Assembly: GCA_035315885.1 (NCBI GenBank)
Contig: DATFXM010000105.1
Span: forward strand, 1 to 36,263
Source: DATFXM01 sp035315885
GTDB taxonomy: Bacteria > Acidobacteriota > Blastocatellia > UBA7656
Length of the DNA stretch: 36,263 nt
Reading direction: 5' to 3'
The notes under the pieces are model-generated. The model saw only the letters and a program-made list of their open reading frames with translations. It was not told where the DNA came from and did not search any database. The translations under genes and the position numbers were made by a program. Positions within the stretch are counted from its first letter, which is position 1. Every line of letters starts with the position of its first letter. Below, one piece after another: positions 1 through 8,059 of the stretch.

Positions 1-350
1 CCCAGGGTTGCCGTCCGCGGCTACCCTGGGTAAAGACGCCAAAGATTCTCGCAACCCTGAAGGGGTTGCGCCCCATAGCCCAGGGTTGCCGTCCGCGGCT
101 ACCCTGGGTAGCTGGTTTCAAAAGGACCTACCAACCCCAAAGGGGTTGCATCCGAACGGCGGTTTTGCCGAACCTTCCGCAACCCCTTCAGGGTTGGAAT
201 CATCTACGGCCTTTCACCCAGGGTAGCCGCGGACGGCAACCCTGGGAAATTGGACGCAACCCCTTCGGGGTTGGGAATCTTTGGCGTCTTTACCCAGGGT
301 AGCCGCGGACGGCAACCCTGGGCTATGGGGCGCAACCCCTTCGGGGTTGA
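1..350. repeat. cluster of REP-like palindromes
   Basis: Four copies of one 30-bp imperfect palindrome (arms CCCAGGGT / ACCCTGGG around a GCCGCGGACGGC core) lie at 1-30 and 79-108 in one orientation and at 217-246 and 293-322 in the other. Between them sit five copies of a smaller palindrome built on GCAACCCC-TTC-GGGGTTG, near 50-70, 131-149, 179-197, 254-274 and 331-350. The two types alternate, and the orientation flips about halfway, so the region is itself roughly a large inverted repeat. Open frames here only translate the repeats. No gene is seen. The array may continue to the left of the window. Confidence 0.85.
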
Positions 351-351
351 A

Positions 352-499
352 ACTCAAAACTCATCACTCAGCACTCAGCACTCATCACTCAGCACTCCCC
401 ATTCATCACTCAGCACTCATCACTCCCCATTCATCACTCAGCACTCATCACTCAGCACTCAGCACTCCCCATTCATCACTCAGCACTCGTCCCTCGACC
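352..499. repeat. 7-bp-period tandem array (ACTCATC/ACTCAGC/ACTCCCC)
   Basis: About twenty consecutive heptamers, mostly ACTCATC, ACTCAGC, ACTCCCC and ATTCATC, run without a break and end about 65 nt before the dehydrogenase start codon. The variants recur in blocks (for example ACTCCCC-ATTCATC-ACTCAGC), which suggests growth by duplication of 21-35 bp units. There are no unique spacers, so this is not a CRISPR array. Related heptamers recur elsewhere in the window. Confidence 0.85.
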
Positions 500-565
500 T
501 CAACGCTTGGAAACCTCGCTCGTAAGGCGTATTGTGCGTCCTACACCCTCATTCAGGAGATAACT

Positions 566-2692
566 ATGTACCGCCTCAAGGTTCGGGTGCTGGCTATAGT
601 GGTCACCGTCGCCTTGTACGGCGGCTGGAGTTCACTCGCGTCGCAGACCTCACACAAATCCAAAATCCAAAAACACGCCGACGTCGATGGCACTCGAATA
701 ATCAAGGCCGATCAGGAACCGGGAAACTGGATGAGCCACGGCAGAACTTACAACGAACAGCGCTTCAGTCCGCTCAAAGACATTAATGCCGGCAATGCAC
801 CACAGCTCGCTCTCGCCTGGCACTTCGATCTCGACACCGACCGCGGTCAGGAAGCAACCCCGGTCGTAGTGGATGGGGTGATGTACTTCACCAGCGCCTG
901 GAGCAAGGTCTTCGCGCTCAACGCCGCCACCGGCCAGTTACTGTGGTCCTACGATCCGAAGGTCCCGCGTGAATGGGGCGTTAATGCATGCTGTGACGTC
1001 GTCAATCGAGGCGTCGCAGTATGGAAGGGCAAAGTGTTCGTTGGTACGCTCGACGGCCGATTGGTCGCACTCGATGCCGCGACTGGCAAACCGATCTGGG
1101 AAACGCTTACGGTTGATTCACGCTTCAGGTACTCGATTACCGGCGCGCCGCGAGTAGCAAAGGGCAAGGTGATAATCGGCAACGGCGGCGCTGAGTTCGG
1201 AGTGCGAGGCTATGTTTCGGCTTACGATGTCGACACCGGAAAGATGTCGTGGCGCTTCTATACCGTGCCGGGCGATCCTTCTCAACCGTTTGAAAACTCG
1301 GCGATGGAGAAAGCCGCGCGTACGTGGACCGGGGAGTGGTGGAAGTTTGGCGGCGGCGGTACCGTGTGGGACTCGATCGTATACGACCCGGAACTCGATC
1401 TGCTGTTCATCGGCGTAGGCAACGGTTCTCCGTGGAATCAGCGGATACGAAGTCCGCAGGGCGGCGACAATTTATACCTGTCATCGATCGTCGCGCTGAA
1501 TCCCGACACCGGCCAGTATGTTTGGCACTACCAGGAAACACCGGGGGAGATGTGGGACTACACTGCGTGCCAGCAAATCATCCTTGCCGACATCAACATT
1601 GACGGGCGAGTAAAAAAGGTTCTTCTTCATGCTCCAAAGAACGGCTTCTTCTACATACTGGACCGTTCAACCGGAGCTCTGATTTCTGCGAAGCCTTACA
1701 CTCAAATCAATTGGGCAAGTGGCATCGACTTGAAGACGGGAAGGCCGATCGAAAACGCCGCGTCTCGTTATCCCGGAAACAAAGTATCGATCGTGGTCCC
1801 GGGTCCCCTCGGTGCGCACAGCTGGCAGCCGATGTCTTTCGATCCGGTAACCGGACTCGTGTACATACCGGTCCAGGACGTGGGATTCCCCTACAAAGAC
1901 GCCGAGGCGTTTGAATTCAAGAAGCTTGCAGCAAACTACGGCATAGACTTGCTGGCGGCCGAGATGCCGCAAGTGCCAATGTTCAAAAAAGCGGCCCTCG
2001 ACGGTATAAAAGGCAGGCTGCTGGCCTGGGACCCGGTGCAGCAAAAGCCGGTGTGGAGCGTGGAACGTCCCGGACCCTGGAACGGCGGAACCTTGAGCAC
2101 TGCAGGCAACCTCGTTTTTGAGGGAACCGCAGCCGGTAACTTTGAAGCATACCGAGCAGATACCGGCGAGAAGGTCTGGATGTTTGCTGCACAAACCGGT
2201 GTTATGGCGGGACCCGTCACCTATTCGGTGAACGGCGAGCAGTACGTTGCTGTGCTTGCGGGATGGGGCGGAGTCTTCCCACTCGTGGCGGGCGAAGCCG
2301 CGTACAAGTCAGGCCATGTGAGAAACATCAGCCGCATGCTCGCATTCAAGTTAGGCGGGAAGGACATGCTTCCACCGATGCCTGAGTACAAGGCCGCAGT
2401 GGTGAATCCTCCGCCCTCGACTGCGGACGCGGCAACCTTGAAAAGCGGGGAACGCTTGTTTCAAAGCTACTGTTCAGCCTGTCATGGGGACGCAGCAGTT
2501 GGCGGAGGCATTCTCGCAGATTTGCGATCCACAACCGCACTACGAGAAGAGAAATGGTTCGACATTGTGCTGGGAGGCACGCGGCGAAAAGCGGGAATGA
2601 TTTCATTCGCGCCGGAGCTGTCGCGCAAGGATGCCAGCGACATCCGCGAGTATGTGATCATGCGTGCTAACGAATCGATGAAGTCGCAGTAG
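566..2692 (+). CDS. PQQ-dependent quinohemoprotein alcohol dehydrogenase (secreted)
   Basis: Predicted periplasmic type II quinohemoprotein: it oxidises an alcohol with PQQ and passes electrons to a C-terminal cytochrome c domain. The start ATG at 566 follows AGGAGA at 555-560; the frame is open further upstream only through repeat DNA. The 708-residue product has a Sec signal peptide (about residues 1-27, ending near SLA-S), then an eight-bladed propeller with many W-docking repeats (AATGQLLWSYD, DTGKMSWRF, DTGEKVWMF). The vicinal Cys pair at 142-143 (NACCDVVNRG) is the PQQ-contacting disulfide of this family, and WDYTACQ marks the active-site Asp region. The heme motif CSACH lies at 636-640, with a likely axial Met in RKAGMISF. 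No PQQ synthesis genes are nearby. Family confidence is high; the substrate is unknown. Confidence 0.93.
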   Translation: MYRLKVRVLAIVVTVALYGGWSSLASQTSHKSKIQKHADVDGTRIIKADQEPGNWMSHGRTYNEQRFSPLKDINAGNAPQLALAWHFDLDTDRGQEATPVVVDGVMYFTSAWSKVFALNAATGQLLWSYDPKVPREWGVNACCDVVNRGVAVWKGKVFVGTLDGRLVALDAATGKPIWETLTVDSRFRYSITGAPRVAKGKVIIGNGGAEFGVRGYVSAYDVDTGKMSWRFYTVPGDPSQPFENSAMEKAARTWTGEWWKFGGGGTVWDSIVYDPELDLLFIGVGNGSPWNQRIRSPQGGDNLYLSSIVALNPDTGQYVWHYQETPGEMWDYTACQQIILADINIDGRVKKVLLHAPKNGFFYILDRSTGALISAKPYTQINWASGIDLKTGRPIENAASRYPGNKVSIVVPGPLGAHSWQPMSFDPVTGLVYIPVQDVGFPYKDAEAFEFKKLAANYGIDLLAAEMPQVPMFKKAALDGIKGRLLAWDPVQQKPVWSVERPGPWNGGTLSTAGNLVFEGTAAGNFEAYRADTGEKVWMFAAQTGVMAGPVTYSVNGEQYVAVLAGWGGVFPLVAGEAAYKSGHVRNISRMLAFKLGGKDMLPPMPEYKAAVVNPPPSTADAATLKSGERLFQSYCSACHGDAAVGGGILADLRSTTALREEKWFDIVLGGTRRKAGMISFAPELSRKDASDIREYVIMRANESMKSQ

Positions 2693-2721
2693 TCCGCGGA
2701 GACGGGATGGAGCGGTGACGG

Positions 2722-2829
2722 CGAACTCTGAGAGGTCACGTCAATTCTCTCCTCACGCTTCGCCCCGTTACCCATTCGCGCCTTCGCCCCCGCGTCCCCG
2801 CGTCTCTCCCCTCCGTGTCGCCCTTCGCT
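2722..2829. repeat. 8-bp-period GC-rich repeat between convergent genes
   Basis: Degenerate octamers such as CGCCCCGT, CCCATTCG, CGCCTTCG, CCCCGCGT and CTCCGTGT fill the space between the stop of the dehydrogenase gene and the stop of the oxidoreductase gene. The same kind of octamer forms an in-frame insertion in dnaE2 at 18090-18290, which links a coding segment to an intergenic repeat family. Confidence 0.6.
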
Positions 2830-2837
2830 GCCTCGAC

Positions 2838-4271
2838 TCATTTGTCCATCGTCATGAATAGGGTATTCAGCGACTCGGCGAGAGTCGGATGAGCGAATGT
2901 CCCTTCCTTCAACGCCGTGTAATGCATCCGGCCCATCATCGCAATCTGAAGCATCGCCATCAGCTCCCCGCCTTCGATGCTCAGCACGGCACAACCGAGA
3001 ATCTGCCCAGTGTCCGCATCTACCAGAGCTTTCATGAATCCCCGAGTCTCACTCGTTTCGATCGCGCGCGCGACCCAGGTCATCGGTATCTTAGCCGTTC
3101 GCACCCGGCGGCCCTGTGCTTCGGCTTCGCGCTCGCTCATTCCAACTCTGCCAAGCTGCGGATCGGTAAACACCGTGTACGGCACAAACCGATCGTCGGT
3201 CGTCGCGTTACCTCCCTCAAGCAAATTCGCACGAATGATTCTGAAATCGTCGTAAGAAATGTGAGTGAATTGAGGTCCGCCATTGACATCACCAATCGCA
3301 TATATCCCTGCGACATTCGTTTCAAGCCTCGAGTTGACCTTTATATGCCCGCGCTTATCTGTCTCGACTCCTGCTGCCGGAAGGTTCAGGTCTTCCACGT
3401 TGGGCTTGCGGCCAATCGCTCCGAGAAGGTGCGATCCGGTCAGCGTTTTCTGGCCACCACCCGTTTTCAAAGTCAGCTCAATTTTGCCGCCATCGTTTCG
3501 CCGAACCTGCGTTGGCTCGGAATCAAGCATCAGGGTGATGCCGTCCTCTCGAAGAATCTTTTCAATCTCTTCAGCGATGTCGACGTCTTCACGCGGCAGA
3601 AGGTGGGGCCCTCGCTGCACGATGGTGACCTCGCTTCCGAAACGGCGAAACAGCTGACCAAACTCGAGTCCTATGTATCCGCCTCCGATGATCAGAAGGT
3701 GCGACGGCAACTCCTCGAGTTCCATCGCCGATGTTGAGTCCAGCGTCTGAACCGTGTCGCATCCATCAAAGTCCGGGTTCGCCGGACGACCGCCGGTATT
3801 GATGATGATTGTGGGCGCGATCAAGCGGCGAAAGCCGCCCTCGTTCAATCTGACTTCGAGTGTCGATGAACTGACAAAGGCTGCATTCCCTCTTATGAGG
3901 GTGAGATTGGGTGTTGATTCAACAGACCGAAGCCCCGATCCGCGGAAGCTCTCGACGACTTGTTGCTTTCTTGCTCGAATCTCATCCATCCTGACGCGCA
4001 CGTCACGCAAATGAACCCCGTAGTCCGAGGCGCGCCTCCCGAGGTAGGCGACTCTTCCGCTCGAGATCATCGTCTTGGTAGGCGTACAGCCGGTGTTGAT
4101 GCACGTCCCGCCAATATACAAGCGTTCGATCAGCGCGGTCTTGCGACCGGCATTCGCCATTGCAATTGAAAGAGGTTTCCCGCCCTGACCTGAGCCAATT
4201 ACTATCGCGTCGTAGTGCTCGGGCGCAGGCTGGGTTGCTTTCGCTTCGTCAGTCCGCTTTGAGTCTGGCAT
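2838..4271 (-). CDS. FAD-dependent pyridine nucleotide-disulfide oxidoreductase (MerA/RclA-like)
   Basis: Predicted cytoplasmic class I flavoprotein disulfide reductase, 477 residues. The FAD-binding GSGQGG is at 26-31, followed by the redox-active disulfide GGTCINTGC (Cys57 and Cys62). The NAD(P)H-binding GGGYIG is at 196-201, an AIGDV FAD motif comes later, and the C-terminal dimerisation domain contains AHPTLAE (His461, Glu466), the usual His-Glu base pair. Relatives are often labelled mercuric reductase. This protein lacks both the N-terminal metal-binding domain and the C-terminal Cys pair that MerA uses to take up Hg(II): it ends NTLFMTMDK. A RclA-like or general oxidoreductase role fits better. 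No mer genes are near. It lies upstream of selD's 3' end in the opposite sense of transcription order (selD is transcribed first, 51 nt apart), so the two could be co-transcribed. Confidence 0.88.
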   Translation of the reverse strand: MPDSKRTDEAKATQPAPEHYDAIVIGSGQGGKPLSIAMANAGRKTALIERLYIGGTCINTGCTPTKTMISSGRVAYLGRRASDYGVHLRDVRVRMDEIRARKQQVVESFRGSGLRSVESTPNLTLIRGNAAFVSSSTLEVRLNEGGFRRLIAPTIIINTGGRPANPDFDGCDTVQTLDSTSAMELEELPSHLLIIGGGYIGLEFGQLFRRFGSEVTIVQRGPHLLPREDVDIAEEIEKILREDGITLMLDSEPTQVRRNDGGKIELTLKTGGGQKTLTGSHLLGAIGRKPNVEDLNLPAAGVETDKRGHIKVNSRLETNVAGIYAIGDVNGGPQFTHISYDDFRIIRANLLEGGNATTDDRFVPYTVFTDPQLGRVGMSEREAEAQGRRVRTAKIPMTWVARAIETSETRGFMKALVDADTGQILGCAVLSIEGGELMAMLQIAMMGRMHYTALKEGTFAHPTLAESLNTLFMTMDK

Positions 4272-4322
4272 GGATCTGTCCTCTCGCGGCTCGAGGTTTC
4301 GCCGCGCATTGGTACAGGGTGA

Positions 4323-5354
4323 TCAGTCAATGATCACGACATGATTCTTACGAGTTGTGACCTTTCCCACGATGGCCGCCAGAGGATAAGTCTCACGCAA
4401 CCGCTGCAAGAGGCTCCCGGCGCGGGACTCCGGCAGCGATATCAACAAACCGCCGGCGGTCTGTGGATCGAACAGGATATTGCCCATCGGCTTCGAGACG
4501 CCGTCGGAGATGTGAACCTGATCGCCAACGTATTCACGATTCGTCTTGTCGCCGCTGGTCAGCAAACCTTGACTGGCCAGCTCTAATGCTCCATCGAGCA
4601 CCGGGATGTCCCTGGCATTGATTTCGATGGTAACGTTGCTGGCGTTTGCGAGCTCCATTGCGTGGCCCATAAAAGCGAAGCCCGTCACGTCGGTCGCCGC
4701 TCTTACATCGAACTGCCGCATCAGTTCGGCCGCGGTCTTGCCCGAAGTCAGCATCGTTTTCACCGAGGCCGCGGCTACTTCCGCGGGAGCCTTGTCAAAT
4801 TTTATCGCGGTCGAGATGATACCGGTTCCGAGCGGCTTCGTTAGCAGCACAACGTCTCCAGGCCGCGCCCCGGCATTCGTGGCGACCTTGTCGGGGTGAA
4901 TGATGCCAGTCACCGAGTAGCCGAACATAATCTGCTGGTTGTCCACGCTGTGACCGCCTACGAGCACAACGTCGTTTTGAGTCAACACCTCGAGGCCGCC
5001 ACGCATGATGTCTGCCAGGATTTGAAAATCGACGCCCTTTTTCGGAAAGCAGGTAATCGCCATCGCGGTTATAGGCGTGCCACCCATTGCCCAGACGTCG
5101 TTGATTGAATTCAGCGCGGCTATGCGACCGTAATCAAAGGGGTCATCGACAATCGGCGTGAAAAAGTCGAGTGTTTGAACGAGCGCAAGGTCGTCGGTTA
5201 GGCGGTAAACACCTGCATCGTCGGCCGTATCAAAACCGACGATCAAATTCGGATCGAAAGGCTGTCGGGGTAGACTGCTCAGAACCTGAGCAAGCGCACT
5301 TGGCGCAAGCTTAGCAGCTCAACCCGAGCACGAAACCATCTCAGTCAATCGCAT
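4323..5354 (-). CDS. selD: selenide, water dikinase (selenophosphate synthase), selenocysteine-containing
   Basis: Makes selenophosphate from selenide and ATP, the selenium donor for Sec-tRNA and modified tRNA. Read from ATG at 5352-5354 (GGAGAG about 9 nt upstream), the protein begins MRLTEMVSCSG, meets an in-frame TGA at 5319-5321 (codon 12), then continues AAKLAPSALAQ. In SelD this site is the catalytic Cys or Sec (E. coli Cys17) followed three residues on by the essential Lys (E. coli Lys20, here Lys15), so the TGA is read here as Sec. Read-through gives 343 residues, the normal family length. Further support is GFDTADDAGVY and the ATP-binding body (VVLVGGHSVDN, DPQTAGGLL). A TTG at 5244-5246 could start a shorter protein but would lose the active site. 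selA, selB and tRNA-Sec are not in the window. Confidence 0.93.
5289..5321 (-). promoter_or_regulatory. Sec UGA codon and candidate SECIS hairpin in selD
   Basis: The UGA is at 5321-5319 on the minus strand. Seven nt later a hairpin can form at 5311-5289: AGC, UU, GCGC, a five-base loop CAAGU, GCGC, UU, GCU, with the two UU pairs facing each other as an internal loop. GCUGCU right after the UGA can also pair with AGCAGU further on. The apical loop lies 17-21 nt after the UGA, within the usual range for bacterial SECIS elements. The pairing was found by eye; folding energy was not computed. Confidence 0.6.
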
Positions 5355-5682
5355 CGTTCTCTCTCTCCAGGTCACAGAAGTGACAATTTAGACTCGCAAA
5401 GGGCAACGTGCTTGTCAACGCATCGCGTCACCGGGCGGCGGTCCTGTTCGTGTTTTTTGGCGAATCGATTCGCTCGTTGTCCCTTCTATTAGCCTCGTGC
5501 GTTGTACCCTCCATTAGCCACGAACCGAGATTGAGGTTGTGCGCACAAGCCGCAAGGCTCGCAAAGACGGCAAAGACCGGAACGTCTGTATTCTTCGCGA
5601 ATCTTTATGTGAAACCCAAATTGGTTGATGGCGTTCAGAGAGGACACCAGTTCGCTTTGCAGTTCACAAAAGGTCACGTAAC
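5355..5682. other. divergent intergenic region between selD and the radical SAM gene
   Basis: No gene is seen. A hyphenated palindrome GTCAC-AGAA-GTGAC at 5371-5384 sits 17-30 nt upstream of the selD start and could be an operator. On the selD strand a TTGACA lies near 5410-5415, but no good -10 sits at normal spacing. The middle (about 5548-5592) contains short GCAAAGAC-type direct repeats related to those at 15790 and 16885. No clear Shine-Dalgarno precedes the ATG at 5683 beyond an AAAGG. Confidence 0.45.
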
Positions 5683-7140
5683 ATGACTCTGATGTTATCG
5701 AATGAGAAACCGATCCTCCTGATTTCGTGCTACGAGCTGGGTCATCAGCCGGCCGGTATCGCCACTGCCGCAGGATTTCTCGCCAGAGCGGGAAGAACAG
5801 TTCAGACGATGGACGTCTCAGTAGACGGCTTCGACAAACAAAAAGCAGCTTCGGCGCAATTCGTGGGCATATCAGTACCGATGCATACCGCGTTGAGACT
5901 GGCTGTCCGCGTCGCCGAAGCCGTGCGTACGGTAAATCCCAATTGTCATATCTGCTTCTACGGCTTGTACGCAGAACTGAACGCAGATCACCTGCTGACA
6001 ACGGTCGCAGATTCAGTCATCGCCGGCGAATTTGAGTCGGCGATGGTTGAGCTGGTGCGCGCGCTGGAAACCGGTACGGGGACTCCCATCGATGGGGTGA
6101 GCAGTCGCGACAGGCGGTCGCTGCCGATTATTTCGAGACTCGACTATGCGGTTCCGTCCAGAAGCGACTTAAGGCCGCTGGAACGATACGCTCGCTTGGA
6201 TCAGCAGGGCCAGTTGCGGCTGGCTGGTTACACCGAAGCATCCAGGGGTTGTCTTCATCACTGTACTCATTGCCCGATTCCACCCGTGTATGGCGGACGC
6301 TTCTTCGCCGTTCCGGTGGACGTGGTGATGAGCGACATTCGACAACTAGTCGCGCTGGGAGCTCAGCATGTAACGTTTGGCGATCCAGATTTCTTGAATG
6401 GGCCTACCCATTCGCTTCGTATCGCTCGCGCTCTGCACAACGAGTTCCCGTCGATCAGCTTTGATTTCACCGCCAAAGTCGAACACCTCATCAAGCACCG
6501 CGAGCTCCTTGCTGAGTTTGCCTCGCTCGGGTGTTTGTTCGTCGTATCTGCCGTCGAGTCGCTCAGCGACAAAGTTCTTCGCATTCTGAATAAAGGTCAC
6601 TCGCGCTACGATGCTGACATCGCGCTGCAGGAATTGCGACGAGCGGGTATTACATTGAGGCCGACGTTTGTTGCGTTCACGCCGTGGACTTCGATCGACG
6701 ACTATATAGACGTGCTCGAGTGGGTTGAAGAAAACGAGTTGATCGATCACGTTGATCCGGTGCAGTTCAGTATCAAGCTGCTTGTGCCGCCGGGTTCTCT
6801 GCTGCTGGCCGATCCCGAAGCGAGGGCGTCGTTCGGTTCTCTTGATCAGCAACTGTTCACCTACAACTGGTTTCATCGAGACCCGCGAATGGATCTGCTG
6901 CATGGTGAAGTGTCGACAATTGTGGAGCGGGCAGCATCACGAGAGGAGGATGCGACAGAGACGTTCGGGAGAATTCGAGAAGTGGCATACGCCGTGAGAG
7001 GCGACATCGAAGCGCCGCGAGAAGTCCGGCATCCGGACTTGCACAGGCCGAGGGTCCCCCGCTTAACAGAAGCGTGGTTCTGTTGAGCGGAGCCCACGCG
7101 GGACCAGTTTGGTCCCCTTGATCAATGGTCAGGAGTTTAG
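5683..7140 (+). CDS. B12-binding/radical SAM selenoprotein with Cys-Sec-Ala-Glu-Pro tail
   Basis: The N-terminal third (about residues 10-135) resembles a cobalamin-binding Rossmann domain (LLISCYELGHQPAG, FVGISVPMHTALRLA), though the classic DxHxxG is not obvious. A radical SAM barrel follows, with the cluster motif CLHHCTHC (Cys190, Cys194, Cys197). The standard reading stops at TGA 7084-7086 after LTEAWFC. Reading the TGA as Sec468 gives C-U-A-E-P followed by TRDQFGPLDQWSGV and a TAG at 7138-7140, 485 residues in all. A named family of CUAEP/CCAEP-tail radical SAM (seleno)proteins exists as I recall it, and the match to the tail is exact. A SECIS-like hairpin follows the UGA and selD is next door, divergently transcribed. 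The reaction is unknown. An Nfu-type Fe-S scaffold follows on the same strand. Confidence 0.88.
7084..7116 (+). promoter_or_regulatory. Sec UGA codon and candidate SECIS hairpin in the radical SAM gene
   Basis: UGA is at 7084-7086. After a 13-nt gap, GGGACCA (7100-7106), loop GTT (7107-7109) and TGGTCCC (7110-7116) form a perfect 7-bp stem. The loop is 21-23 nt after the UGA, as expected for a bacterial SECIS. The stem could also act as a terminator, but no U-run follows it and the open frame continues through it to 7140. Confidence 0.65.
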
Positions 7141-7245
7141 CGCTATCCCACTATTAACCACCAACAGAGGTAGGTTTTCACGCAACTCGGGGACAGCAAC
7201 ATTCACCTAGCCACAATCAACCGCTGGACAACGCTCGGTTTGGCG

Positions 7246-7274
7246 TTGAATAGCCGTTAGCGAGTCACTAAAAT
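7246..7274 (+). promoter_or_regulatory. candidate promoter of the Nfu-type gene
   Basis: TTGAAT at 7246-7251 and TAAAAT at 7269-7274 are separated by 17 nt, a good fit to a housekeeping promoter. Transcription would start near 7281 and leave a leader of about 85 nt before the ATG at 7365. This suggests the scaffold gene has its own promoter rather than depending on the radical SAM gene. Confidence 0.4.
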
Positions 7275-7364
7275 AACTTTTCGACATGTTGCGAATGATT
7301 GCCGAATGAACCGACGAGTTAGAGCCAACTAACCAGGAGCCCATAAGACAGGAGCCAATAAGAA

Positions 7365-7955
7365 ATGAGCGCTGATATTCAGATCCAGATCCGAGCGGAG
7401 GTCGACCGCGATGACATTCAAGTGTGCCGTTTCACCGTTGATCGGCTGGTGAGTCCAGGCCATGCCGCATTCGCGACTCCACAAGAGGCGAAGGATAACG
7501 GTTTGGCGGACCGGCTGTTCAAGCTGGCTGGCGTTTCGAAGGTGGAGCTGGACGGCAACCTAGTTGCCGTTACTCAATCCGGAACTGAGGACTGGCGACA
7601 ACTTGGCAAGAGAATCGGTTCGGCGATACGGAACTTTCTGAATCCCCCGCCGCAAATTCTCGAAGGCGACCGCTTACCTCCTGAGGAGGTCCGGCGACGA
7701 GTGCAGCAGGTGCTCGACGAGCACATCAATCCGGGTGTCGGAATGCACGGTGGCTTTGTAGAGCTGCTCGATGTTCAGGACGACAACGTCTTCATTCGAA
7801 TGGGAGGCGGTTGCCAGGGCTGCGGAGCCGCGGACATCACGCTGAGGCAAGGCGTTGAGCGCTTGATAAGAGAGTTCGTACCGCAGGTACGAGAGATTAT
7901 GGATGCCACGGACCACGCTGCCGGTCAGAATCCATATTTTTCGCCTCAGAAGTAA
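7365..7955 (+). CDS. Nfu/NifU-type iron-sulfur cluster scaffold protein
   Basis: Predicted cytoplasmic carrier that holds and passes on Fe-S clusters. The 196-residue protein has an Nfu N-terminal domain (about residues 5-90: FTVDRLVSPGHAAF, GLADRLFKLAGVSKVEL, VAVTQSGTEDWRQL), a linker, and a NifU C-terminal domain (about 105-180) with the cluster-binding CQGC motif (Cys150, Cys153) in GGGCQGCGAADITL. It has no IscU-like domain. It lies 224 nt downstream of the radical SAM selenoprotein gene, whose 4Fe-4S cluster needs such carriers, but a separate promoter is likely and the functional link is only inferred. No iscS or suf gene is present. The start is the first ATG of the conserved frame; no strong Shine-Dalgarno is visible. 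Confidence 0.9.
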   Translation: MSADIQIQIRAEVDRDDIQVCRFTVDRLVSPGHAAFATPQEAKDNGLADRLFKLAGVSKVELDGNLVAVTQSGTEDWRQLGKRIGSAIRNFLNPPPQILEGDRLPPEEVRRRVQQVLDEHINPGVGMHGGFVELLDVQDDNVFIRMGGGCQGCGAADITLRQGVERLIREFVPQVREIMDATDHAAGQNPYFSPQK

Positions 7956-7957
7956 GA

Positions 7958-8059
7958 AGACCTGAAGCGGAGCCGCCAGGACACAAGCTTGCCGATGACC
8001 CCTTAACCGGTCCGGCGCAAATTGAGTCCTGGCGTCTTTGCGTTCGGCGACTCAGGTCT
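7958..8059. terminator. large inverted repeat between convergent genes, possible bidirectional terminator
   Basis: The left arm at 7958-7982 (AGACCTGA ... GCCAGGAC) is complementary, with a few loops, to the right arm at 8026-8059 (GTCCTGGCG ... CTCAGGTCT). It fills the gap between the stop of the Nfu-type gene and the stop of the MFS gene, which lies inside the right arm at 8052-8054. No U-tract was noticed, so terminator function is inferred from position. Confidence 0.45.

Noticed and set aside
352..499. Possible CRISPR array
   Set aside because: The repeat unit is 7 bp with no unique spacers and no cas genes; it is a simple tandem array.
281..565. N-terminal extension of the PQQ dehydrogenase
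   Set aside because: The open frame upstream of 566 translates only heptamer repeats; ATG 566 has a Shine-Dalgarno and begins a signal peptide.
2838..4271. Naming this gene merA
   Set aside because: The C-terminal Cys pair and N-terminal metal domain are absent and no mer genes are nearby.
4323..5246. Short selD from TTG 5244-5246
   Set aside because: It would lack the catalytic Sec/Lys segment, which is encoded just upstream across the TGA with a good start site.
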